Source: CAZLLV01 sp964560325
Lineage (GTDB): Bacteria > Acidobacteriota > Thermoanaerobaculia > Multivoradales > DATKCC01
Reading direction: 5' to 3'
DNA: 18,576 nt
Assembly (NCBI GenBank): GCA_964560325.1
Contig: CAZLLV010000065.1
Span: 1-18,576 of the forward strand
Made by a program: the position numbers and the translations under genes. The first letter of the stretch is position 1. The number at the start of each line of letters is the position of its first letter. The notes under the pieces are model-generated. The model worked only from the letters and a program-made list of their open reading frames with translations. It ran no database searches and was not told where the DNA came from. This document shows positions 6,784 through 12,945 of this stretch, piece after piece.

Positions 6784-6962
6784 CCATCCGCCGGTGTGGA
6801 GACGACCGTGGCGCCCCCGGGTGGGCCCAGGTTGGGCCGATTGGCCGCGGGCGGTCCTTGATGAACGACGCGCTCCCTGACACACGGCGATCCCGCCTTC
6901 GGAGCGACCTAGGGAACTCTGCTCACCGCGTGTGAGTCCAATCACGTAGGAGGAGGAAAACC
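6784..6962 (+). promoter_or_regulatory. Long untranslated leader of the exb-ton operon
   Basis: The leader is predicted from the extended -10 at 6772-6777. It holds two small hairpins: GGCCCA/TGGGCC (6824-6838, 3-base loop) and CTCAC/GTGAG (6922-6936, 5-base loop). It ends in a very strong ribosome site, AGGAGGAGG at 6948-6956, six bases before the GTG start. No known riboswitch class is recognised. A 24-codon ORF (6861-6935) inside it lacks a ribosome site. Confidence 0.35.
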
Positions 6963-7667
6963 GTGGACCAAATCAGCGGAACGTTAGTCGAAATCCTGGA
7001 GATCGGCGGAGTCGTCATGTGGTTCCTGCTCGCCTTCTCGGTCGTTGCGCTGGCCTTCATCATCGAGCGCGCGATCGCGCTCCGCCGTGCCAAGATCAAC
7101 GTCAACGAGTTCCTGGCCAAGATCCGCAAGGCCCTGCTCGTGAACCGTTCCGTCCGCGACGCCATCAAGATCTGCGAGCAGTACCGCGGTCCGGTCGCCT
7201 CGATCATGAAGGCCGGCCTGGTCAAGTACGGCCAGCCCAAGGAAGACATCGAGAAGACGATCGAGAACGCCGCCCTCTACGAGATGGGCCGCCTCGAGCG
7301 GGGCCTCACGGTGCTCGCCACGATCGCCAACGTCGCTCCCCTCCTCGGCTTCCTCGGGACGGTGACCGGCATGATCTCCTCCTTCGACGCGCTCGCCGAG
7401 GCCGGCCTGTCGAACCCGGGCCTGGTCGCCGTCGGCATCAAGGAGGCCCTCTACACGACGGCCGCCGGTCTGTTCATCGCCATCCCGGTGCAGATCGCCT
7501 ACAACTTCTTCATGAGCCGGATCAACCGGTTCGTGCGCGACATCGAGACGGCCGCCAACATGCTGCTCGAGGCGTTCACCGAGATGGAGCGCAGCGGCGT
7601 CACGCCGGAGGCTCCGATCGCGCCGCCCGAGACCGCCACGCCGGCCACCAAGGCGGCTTCCAAGTAA
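6963..7667 (+). CDS. exbB: ExbB/TolQ/MotA-family proton channel subunit
   Basis: 234 residues. With ExbD, ExbB forms the inner-membrane proton-driven motor that energises TonB (or TolA). Three membrane segments are visible at about 14-34, 115-140 and 160-184. The conserved NVAPLLGFLGTVTGMISSF block (123-141) and the GIKEALYTTAAGLFIAIPVQIAYN block (158-181) carry the typical small and Thr residues of the channel. The start is GTG at 6963, fixed by the ribosome site AGGAGGAGG immediately upstream. The tail after about 212 is Pro/Thr/Ala-rich and not conserved. It is the first gene of a tight operon with two exbD genes, tonB and a DUF4388 gene. TolQ is the alternative name; tonB downstream favours ExbB. 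Confidence 0.95.
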   Translation: MDQISGTLVEILEIGGVVMWFLLAFSVVALAFIIERAIALRRAKINVNEFLAKIRKALLVNRSVRDAIKICEQYRGPVASIMKAGLVKYGQPKEDIEKTIENAALYEMGRLERGLTVLATIANVAPLLGFLGTVTGMISSFDALAEAGLSNPGLVAVGIKEALYTTAAGLFIAIPVQIAYNFFMSRINRFVRDIETAANMLLEAFTEMERSGVTPEAPIAPPETATPATKAASK

Positions 7668-7695
7668 TCGAGCCCGATCCGGAAAGGCGCAGAAG

Positions 7696-8121
7696 ATGGA
7701 GCTACACGCTTCGAGAGTGAAGGAGGCGGTCATCCCGACCGCCAGCATGGCGGACATCGCCTTCCTCCTCATCATCTTCTTCATGCTGACCATGACCTTC
7801 GAGGTCGACAAGACCCGGGTCACGCTGCCCGAGACGCTGGTCCGCATGGAGATCCCGAAGAAGGCGGCGTTCATCTCGGTGAACGAAGCGGGCGCCATCA
7901 AGGTGTCGAGCGGCGAGGAGCTGTCGGTCTCCGTGTCCAACGCGGAGGACGTGCTCTCCTTCGCCGCCGGCGTCGTGGCCTCGAACCCCGGCAAGGAGTT
8001 CGTCATCAAGGCCGACGAGGACGTGCCCTACCGCACGATCGACCAGGTCATCGACGCCTTGAAGCGGGCGCAGGTCGAGGTCATCTACCTGCTTTCCAGC
8101 GCGGAAGGGGAAGGGATCTAG
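7696..8121 (+). CDS. exbD: ExbD/TolR-family protein, first copy
   Basis: 141 residues. It has a short cytoplasmic N-terminus, one membrane helix (about 18-35) and a periplasmic domain. The helix starts with IPTASMADIAFLLIIFFML; Asp20 is the conserved proton-carrying aspartate of ExbD/TolR. The periplasmic part ends with the family pattern PYRTIDQVIDALKRAQVEVI. A GGAAAGG ribosome site lies about 9 bases before the ATG. The gene lies 28 bases after exbB and only 3 bases before a second exbD. The periplasmic domain differs clearly from that copy although the membrane helices are nearly identical, suggesting the two form an unequal pair in one motor. Confidence 0.95.
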   Translation: MELHASRVKEAVIPTASMADIAFLLIIFFMLTMTFEVDKTRVTLPETLVRMEIPKKAAFISVNEAGAIKVSSGEELSVSVSNAEDVLSFAAGVVASNPGKEFVIKADEDVPYRTIDQVIDALKRAQVEVIYLLSSAEGEGI

Positions 8122-8124
8122 CCC

Positions 8125-8565
8125 ATGAAGCTCGACATCGAAACCAAGGTCAGCGACGAGATCCCGACCGCCTCGATGGCGGACATCGCCTTCTTGCTGA
8201 TCATCTACTTCATGATCACCACCACCTTCGCGGCCACCCAGGGGCTCGACTTCCAGCTCCCCAAGGAGCAGGACGACACCCCGCTGGTCGAGAAGGAGGA
8301 GTCGGTGCTGATCGAGATCCAGCCCTCGGGCCAGATCATCGTGGACAGCCAGCCGATGCTGCTCGAGGACATCCTGGAGTACCTGAAGCCGAGGCTCGAG
8401 CGCAACCCGCTCAAGCCGGTGATCATCCGCCCCGACCCCTCGTCGCCGTACGGCAGCATGGTGACCGTGTTCGACGAGCTGCGGCAGGCGGAGGACAAGA
8501 TCGGCTTGCAGATCCGCAACATCTCGATCCCGACGCAGCGCGAGATCGAAGCGTTCTGGTACTAG
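8125..8565 (+). CDS. exbD: ExbD/TolR-family protein, second copy
   Basis: 146 residues with the same layout as the first copy. The helix at about 18-36 begins IPTASMADIAFLLIIYFMI and carries the conserved Asp20. The periplasmic domain includes SVLIEIQPSGQIIVDSQP and the C-terminal SPYGSMVTVFDELRQAE pattern, and ends unusually in an aromatic EAFWY. The start ATG is 3 bases after the upstream stop, with AAGGGGAAGGGA inside the upstream gene as ribosome site, so translation is probably coupled. Tandem exbD genes are frequent in Acidobacteriota, Bacteroidota and Myxococcota motors. Confidence 0.95.
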   Translation: MKLDIETKVSDEIPTASMADIAFLLIIYFMITTTFAATQGLDFQLPKEQDDTPLVEKEESVLIEIQPSGQIIVDSQPMLLEDILEYLKPRLERNPLKPVIIRPDPSSPYGSMVTVFDELRQAEDKIGLQIRNISIPTQREIEAFWY

Positions 8566-8598
8566 ATCCCACGACGCGGAAAGATTCGGAGGATTCCG

Positions 8599-9330
8599 AT
8601 GGCTGACGACAAGAAGACCCCGACGACGGCTCCGGCCAAGGGCGACGAGGCCGCGGCGCGGCCCGACGACCTGACGACGACCTTCGCCCTGGAGTACGAA
8701 GAGGACCGCAAGACGATGCGGTGGGCGGTCGGCATCGCCATCGTCCTCCACGCCATCATGTTCTTCGTCACGCTGCCGGAGTTCCGCAGCGAGGAGATCC
8801 AGCCGGCGGAGAAGCCGAAGATCTTCGTGGTCCAGCAGACCCGGTTCAAGCCGCCGCCGCCGAAGCAGCAGCAGGAGATCCCGAAGCCGAAGGCGAAGAA
8901 GGTGCCGATCCCGGACCCGACGCCCGACGAGCCGGAGCCGATCCGCCTGCCCGACGAGATCGAGCCCGAGGTCGACCTGCCGGAGACGGACATCGTCTTC
9001 GACATCCCCGAGGGTCCGCCGCCCTCGCCCGAGCCGGAGGGGCCGATCCAGGTCGGCGGCGACGTACAGGCGCCGGTCAAGACTTACTACCCGCAGCCGC
9101 AGTACACCGAGATCGCCCGCAAGGCGCGCCTCCAGGGTGTGGTGATCGTCCAGGCGATCGTCGACAAGGAGGGCAACGTCACCAACGTCAAGCTGCTCAA
9201 GGGGCTCGGCATGGGCCTCGACCAGGCGGCGATCGACGCGATCAAGAAGTGGCGCTTCGAGCCCGCGACCCTGCACGGCAAGCCGGTGTCGGTGTACTAC
9301 AACCTGACCGTCAACTTCCGACTCCAGTAG
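8599..9330 (+). CDS. tonB: TonB energy-transducing protein
   Basis: 243 residues. TonB spans the periplasm and passes the ExbBD proton-motive energy to outer-membrane receptors. The N-terminal cytoplasmic part is long (about 40 residues). One membrane helix lies at 41-59 (WAVGIAIVLHAIMFFVTL), with His51 placed like the functionally important His20 of E. coli TonB; the matching Ser is Ala here. A Pro/Glu/Lys-rich rod runs from about 80 to 155. The C-terminal TonB domain (about 162-243) has YPQPQYTEIARKARLQGVVI, DKEGNVTNVKLLKGL, AAIDAIKKWRFEPA and a final YYNLTVNF strand. GGAGG at 8590-8594 is the ribosome site. No TonB-dependent receptor gene is in the window, so its receptors are elsewhere, or it plays a TolA-like role. 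Confidence 0.95.
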   Translation: MADDKKTPTTAPAKGDEAAARPDDLTTTFALEYEEDRKTMRWAVGIAIVLHAIMFFVTLPEFRSEEIQPAEKPKIFVVQQTRFKPPPPKQQQEIPKPKAKKVPIPDPTPDEPEPIRLPDEIEPEVDLPETDIVFDIPEGPPPSPEPEGPIQVGGDVQAPVKTYYPQPQYTEIARKARLQGVVIVQAIVDKEGNVTNVKLLKGLGMGLDQAAIDAIKKWRFEPATLHGKPVSVYYNLTVNFRLQ

Positions 9331-9337
9331 CGACTCG

Positions 9338-10159
9338 ATGGCCTTCCAGGGCTCCCTCAAAGAGCTCCCGCTCCCCGACATCATCCAGCTCGTGTCGGTC
9401 TCCGGCAAGACCGGAGCCTTCACGCTGGAGAGCGGGGGCTCGAAGGGGGAGATCTACCTCCGCGGCGGCCAGATCGTCCACGCGGAGGTCGGCGAGCTCT
9501 CGGGCGAGGAGGCCGTCTACGAGCTCGCGATCTGGACCGACGGGGACTTCGTCTTCACCCCCGGCCGCGAGGTCGAGACCACCACGATCCAGAAGTCGAA
9601 CACCAACCTCCTGATGGAGGCGGCGCGCCGGATCGACGAGTGGCAGGTGCTCTCGAAGCGCATCCCTTCGACCCGGCTGGTGCCGGTCTTCACCTCCCAG
9701 GTCGCGACCACGTCGGTCTCCTTCACCCCGACCGAGTGGCAGCTCATCTGCAAGATCGACGAGCGGCGCTCGATCGAGGAGATCGCGACCGGCCTCGGCT
9801 CGAGCCCGTTCGAAGTCTGCAAGCTCCTCTACGGGCTGATCACCTCCGGCCTCGTCAACCTGCGTGAGACCCTCGGCGCCCAGGCGACGCGGCGTCTCGA
9901 AAAGATGACGTCGGAGGAGCTGCGGGAGACGGCCGACGCCATCCATGCACAGGCGCGCGAGCTGCTCGCCGGCCACGAGCGGAGCGCCGAGCTCGACTCG
10001 ATGTACCGGATGAGCCGCACCGAGATGGACAACGGCCGCGAGGTCGACGCCGTGCTCGACCTCGTTCGCTCGGAGGAGAAGGTCGTCTCCGGAGCGCTCG
10101 GGCCGAACCAATCGAAGACGTTCCTCGACCGTGTGGGTACGCTCCTCCAGGGTGGCTGA
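9338..10159 (+). CDS. DUF4388 (PATAN-like) protein
   Basis: 273 residues, soluble, with no signal peptide. Residues 1 to about 100 fit the DUF4388/PatA N-terminal family: FQGSLKELPLPDIIQLVSVS, then KTGAFTLESGG, GEIYLRGGQIVHAEVG and the EEAVYELAIWTDGDFVFTPG block. Residues about 128-175 (FTPTEWQLICKIDERRSIEE and after) look like a winged-helix segment seen in relatives. The C-terminal ~100 residues are helical and charged. Such proteins are associated with two-component and gliding or polarity signalling in Cyanobacteria and Myxococcota, but their biochemistry is largely unknown. The gene begins 7 bases after tonB with no clear ribosome site of its own, so it is the last gene of the exb-ton operon and may regulate or localise the motor (inference). 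Confidence 0.85.
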   Translation: MAFQGSLKELPLPDIIQLVSVSGKTGAFTLESGGSKGEIYLRGGQIVHAEVGELSGEEAVYELAIWTDGDFVFTPGREVETTTIQKSNTNLLMEAARRIDEWQVLSKRIPSTRLVPVFTSQVATTSVSFTPTEWQLICKIDERRSIEEIATGLGSSPFEVCKLLYGLITSGLVNLRETLGAQATRRLEKMTSEELRETADAIHAQARELLAGHERSAELDSMYRMSRTEMDNGREVDAVLDLVRSEEKVVSGALGPNQSKTFLDRVGTLLQGG

Positions 10160-10208
10160 CGGGGCCGCCGGGAGCGCCGCCACACGGCCGGAAGGAACGG
10201 AATTTTCC

Positions 10209-10224
10209 GGGCACACGCTTTGCT
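10209..10224 (+). promoter_or_regulatory. Predicted sigma-54 (-24/-12) promoter
   Basis: GGGCAC at 10209-10214, five bases, then TTGCT at 10220-10224. The invariant GG (10210-10211) and GC (10222-10223) are exactly 10 bases apart, as RpoN requires, and the rest agrees closely with consensus TGGCAC-N5-TTGCW. An A/T-rich ATTTT block lies just before it. The predicted start is near 10235, 67 bases before the TPR gene ATG. No enhancer-binding protein gene is in the window. Confidence 0.6.
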
Positions 10225-10301
10225 TATCAGGGCGTTCACTTCGGTCCCAGACCCGCGCTTCCGGAGTCTCGCGGGGCCGTTTCGATAGAAAGGAGAACGG
10301 C

Positions 10302-11462
10302 ATGCGAAATCTCATCACGGCAGCAGTCGTCAGCCTCCTCGTTCTCGGTGCGGTCGGTCCTGCCGAGGCGGGCTGGGAAGAAGGCGTCCAGGCGTTCCAG
10401 TCGGGCAACTACAGCACGGCGGCCAAGGAGTTCCAGGCGGTCGTCGAGGCGAGCCCGGAGTACGCGTCGGGCCACTTCATGCTCGGCCAGGCGCTCGCGC
10501 AGCTCAACCGCGACCAGGACGCGCTGAACGCCTTCCGCAAGGCCTACGACCTCAACCCGAACAGCGTCCAGTTCCAGTTCGCCCTGGCGAACGCCTACCT
10601 GACCGCCAAGCGCTACGGCGACGCGGCCCAGCTCTACGAGCGGATCGACGCTTCGAGCCTGCCGGCCAACCTCCGGGCGGCGTACCAGACGAACAACGCG
10701 ATCGCGCTCGACAAGAGCGGTCGCGGTGCCGAGGCCCTCGCGGCGCTCCGCAACACCGCGCGCTCGTCGCCGAACAACGCGGCCGCTCAGTACGCCTACG
10801 GCGTCGCCGCCTACAACGCCGGCGAGACGGCCACGGCCGTACCGGCGCTCGCCAAGGCGGTGCAGCTCGAGGCCACCCCGAAGTATCGGGAGGCTTACGC
10901 CAAGGCGCTCGTGCGCCAGGCGCGCGAGGACTCCTCGACGAAGGCCGCGAACTACGGCCGCGCGGCGGAGCAGGCCCGGGCGCTCGTCTCCGCCGATCCG
11001 TCCTACGACAACCTGCTCCTCCTCGGCGAGGTGCAGCTCGGCTCGAAGCAGTATCGCGAGGCGGTCGGCAGCTTCGAGAAGGCTTCGGCGAAGAAGGCGA
11101 ACGACTGGCTCGCGCTCTACTACCTGAGCCAGGCGCAGACCGCGACCGGCGACTTCGCCGCCGCGGAGAGCACGCTGGCGAAGCTGCTCCGGACCGACCT
11201 CTCGGACGAGAACGAGCGGCGGGTCTACAAGCAGATCGGCTTCGTCAACGAGCGGCTGAAGAACTACGACGAGGCGAAGGTCGCCTACACCCGCGCCGGG
11301 GACCAGAAGTCGGTCGCCCGGATCGAGCAGAACCAGCGGATCTCGGCCGAGAACCAGGAGATCGAGGCGCACAACCGCGAGATCGAGCAGATGCGCTCCG
11401 AGCAGGAGGCCCTGGAGGAAGAGCTCCGCGAGCTCGAAGAGGGTCCGCCGCCGCTGTTCTGA
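10302..11462 (+). CDS. Secreted TPR-repeat protein with C-terminal coiled coil
   Basis: 386 residues. The start at ATG 10302 is chosen over an upstream in-frame GTG (10131) because GAAAGGAGAA lies just before it and a clean signal peptide follows: MRNLITAAVVSLLVLGAVGP then AEA, with cleavage predicted after residue 23. There is no lipobox. From 24 to about 335 there is a chain of TPR-like helical pairs (for example ASGHFMLGQALAQLNRDQDA and DWLALYYLSQAQTATGDFAA). Residues about 341-380 are a coiled coil rich in Glu and Gln, ending in PPPLF. It is probably a periplasmic scaffold. TPR plus coiled coil next to an Exb/TonB motor recalls CpoB (YbgF) of Tol-Pal, though the coiled coil is at the opposite end. 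A sigma-54 site precedes it and a strong terminator follows. Confidence 0.9.
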   Translation: MRNLITAAVVSLLVLGAVGPAEAGWEEGVQAFQSGNYSTAAKEFQAVVEASPEYASGHFMLGQALAQLNRDQDALNAFRKAYDLNPNSVQFQFALANAYLTAKRYGDAAQLYERIDASSLPANLRAAYQTNNAIALDKSGRGAEALAALRNTARSSPNNAAAQYAYGVAAYNAGETATAVPALAKAVQLEATPKYREAYAKALVRQAREDSSTKAANYGRAAEQARALVSADPSYDNLLLLGEVQLGSKQYREAVGSFEKASAKKANDWLALYYLSQAQTATGDFAAAESTLAKLLRTDLSDENERRVYKQIGFVNERLKNYDEAKVAYTRAGDQKSVARIEQNQRISAENQEIEAHNREIEQMRSEQEALEEELRELEEGPPPLF

Positions 11463-11483
11463 CCCGCGGTATCGGCGCAACTT

Positions 11484-11520
11484 CGAAGGGCCGCACTCCG
11501 GTGCGGCCCTTCGTCTTTTT
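11484..11520 (+). terminator. Intrinsic terminator after the TPR gene
   Basis: A 13-bp perfect stem (11484-11496 with 11501-11513, core AAGGGCCGCAC / GTGCGGCCCTT) has a TCCG loop and is followed by TCTTTTT. It sits 21 bases after the TPR stop codon and only about 10 bases before the next start codon. Confidence 0.9.
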
Positions 11521-11529
11521 GGGGGTAAG

Positions 11530-12810
11530 ATGCGGCCCGCCGTCATGCCCTCGCCGCTCCCGTACATCCTCGCTGCGCTCGCGCTGATTCCGGCCGCGGC
11601 CAGCTCCCTGCCCGCCGACCCGGCTTCGCCGGTCCAGGAGCCTCCGGTCCAGGAACCGTCGGCCCAGGAACCCGAGGAACCGGAGCCGGAACCGCCCGGC
11701 CCCGGCACGACGGAGACCGAGCCGATCCCCGAGGACCGCTCCCTCGTTCCCGAGCTCAACGTCTACTTCCCCGAGGGCGATCTCGACCTCCGGATCAACC
11801 GGCTGATCAAGAAGGTCTTCGCCGAGGGGCAGGTCAAGTACAACTTCGTCGACGGCGACATCACCGCCTTCCTGCGCTACCGCTACTACGGCCTGGCCCG
11901 CACCTACCAGCTCACCGTCTTCGACGAGATCGAGTTCGAGGACATCGAAGACTTCTCGAACGACTTCGAGCGCGTGCGCGGCATCCTGCTCCTCACCGAG
12001 TGGCCGCAGAGCTTCCACCGCCGGACCTTCCTCCTGACCGAGCTCGACCGGATCAGCTCCAACAAGGACGAGTTCGTGTTCGACACCGGCAGGACGAACC
12101 TCTTCGCCCGGGTCGGCTACCAGATCGGCACGCCGAACGACGAGCGTTCGAACGCCATCGTGGGCGAGAACCGCGCCCGGGTGGAGGAGCTGTTCACCGC
12201 CTTCCGCCAGATCGGCCCCGGCGACGCGGGCGTGACCGGCGCGCTGACCTACGGCACCGACGTGGCGGTCGGCGACTTCGATTACGTGAAGGCCGAGGTC
12301 TCGGCGATCAAGCGCTTCGAGCTGCCCCGCGGCTTCTTCCTCTTCGGCCGCCTCCACGGGGGCACCTTCCTCCACAAGGAGATCCTCGATCGGGAGATCG
12401 ACCCGGAAGGCGAGCTGCCGGAGACCGGCCGCTACTCGATCCCCCGCGAGGAGTTCTTCCGGCTCGACGGCCGCGACAACCTGAAAGGGCTCGACGAAAG
12501 GCGGCGCGGCACCGAGGAGCTCCACACCACCTGGGAGCTGGTTTTTCCCTGGTTCGTCGGTAAGGATTACAAGCGGATCGGCCTCGACTGGCAGAACTGG
12601 TACTGGGTGATCTACGGCGGCGCGGGCGTCATCGGCTTCGACCGCGACGTCTTCACCGACACGGACGAGATCGTCTACGACGTCGGCGCGGGATGGGAAT
12701 CGTCCTTCCGCCTGCGCGATTACGAGTTCTTCTTCAGCGGTTTGGTGGCTCAGGCGTTCAACGCCGAGGGCGGCGTCCAGCTCCGTCTGTCACTGAAGTC
12801 CTACCACTGA
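11530..12810 (+). CDS. Putative outer-membrane beta-barrel protein (Omp85-like C-terminus)
   Basis: 426 residues. There is a hydrophobic leader (MRPAVMPSPLPYILAALALI, then PAAASS) with likely cleavage around residue 22-26, then a Pro/Glu/Gln-rich linker to about 70. The remainder alternates polar and aromatic/hydrophobic residues as in beta-barrels (for example VKYNFVDGDITAFLRYRYYG). Residues about 310-426 recall the end of Omp85/surface-antigen proteins: RLDGRDNLKGLDERRRG resembles the (V/L)RGF loop motif, followed by WELVFPWF, WVIYGGAGVIGF and a last strand VQLRLSLKSY. No POTRA domain is recognised. Family membership is tentative. ATG 11530 gives the signal peptide a basic Arg3 and has GGGGG just upstream; ATG 11545 is the alternative start. 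The gene lies immediately behind a strong terminator, with a TAAGAT overlapping its first start codon. Confidence 0.75.
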   Translation: MRPAVMPSPLPYILAALALIPAAASSLPADPASPVQEPPVQEPSAQEPEEPEPEPPGPGTTETEPIPEDRSLVPELNVYFPEGDLDLRINRLIKKVFAEGQVKYNFVDGDITAFLRYRYYGLARTYQLTVFDEIEFEDIEDFSNDFERVRGILLLTEWPQSFHRRTFLLTELDRISSNKDEFVFDTGRTNLFARVGYQIGTPNDERSNAIVGENRARVEELFTAFRQIGPGDAGVTGALTYGTDVAVGDFDYVKAEVSAIKRFELPRGFFLFGRLHGGTFLHKEILDREIDPEGELPETGRYSIPREEFFRLDGRDNLKGLDERRRGTEELHTTWELVFPWFVGKDYKRIGLDWQNWYWVIYGGAGVIGFDRDVFTDTDEIVYDVGAGWESSFRLRDYEFFFSGLVAQAFNAEGGVQLRLSLKSYH

Positions 12811-12833
12811 ATTCGCTCTCTCCCACCGCAGGC

Positions 12834-12844
12834 TATGCTAGAAT
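12834..12844 (+). promoter_or_regulatory. Predicted extended -10 promoter of the OmpA-family gene
   Basis: TATGCTAGAAT contains TG-n-TAGAAT (5 of 6 to TATAAT) 24 bases after the upstream stop codon. No good -35 is seen. Transcription would begin near 12851 and give a leader of about 95 bases to ATG 12946. Confidence 0.5.
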
Positions 12845-12945
12845 TTTCAACGGCTCTCGTGCGGGCACGGAGATTGCTCCCGCCTCTGGGGTATTCGAGG
12901 GACACGAGAGAGATATTCGTACCAACTGAGATCGGAGGGAGATCG

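Noticed and set aside
6861..6935. 24-codon ORF as a possible leader peptide before exbB
   Set aside because: No ribosome site and no attenuator-like run of one amino acid; a short ORF of this size is expected by chance.
7702..9423. 573-codon open frame on the minus strand across exbD, exbD and tonB
   Set aside because: It is a GC-rich shadow: repetitive Arg, Asp, Leu and His composition, no family resemblance, and it lies antisense to three clearly identified genes.
10160..10200. GGCCG/CGGCC inverted repeat after the DUF4388 gene as a terminator
   Set aside because: The arms are only 5 bp with a long loop and no T-tract.
10131..10301. In-frame GTG extension of the TPR gene into the end of the DUF4388 gene
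   Set aside because: It would bury the signal peptide and cross the sigma-54 site; ATG 10302 has a ribosome site and a clean signal peptide.
10236..11759. 507-codon minus-strand frame over the TPR gene
   Set aside because: Low-complexity Arg/Val/Leu-rich translation, spans the intrinsic terminator and is antisense to a well-supported secreted TPR protein.
12835..12945. In-frame ATG extension of the OmpA-family gene
   Set aside because: The ATG lies inside the extended -10 and the extension is not a signal peptide, while GGAGGGAG precedes ATG 12946.
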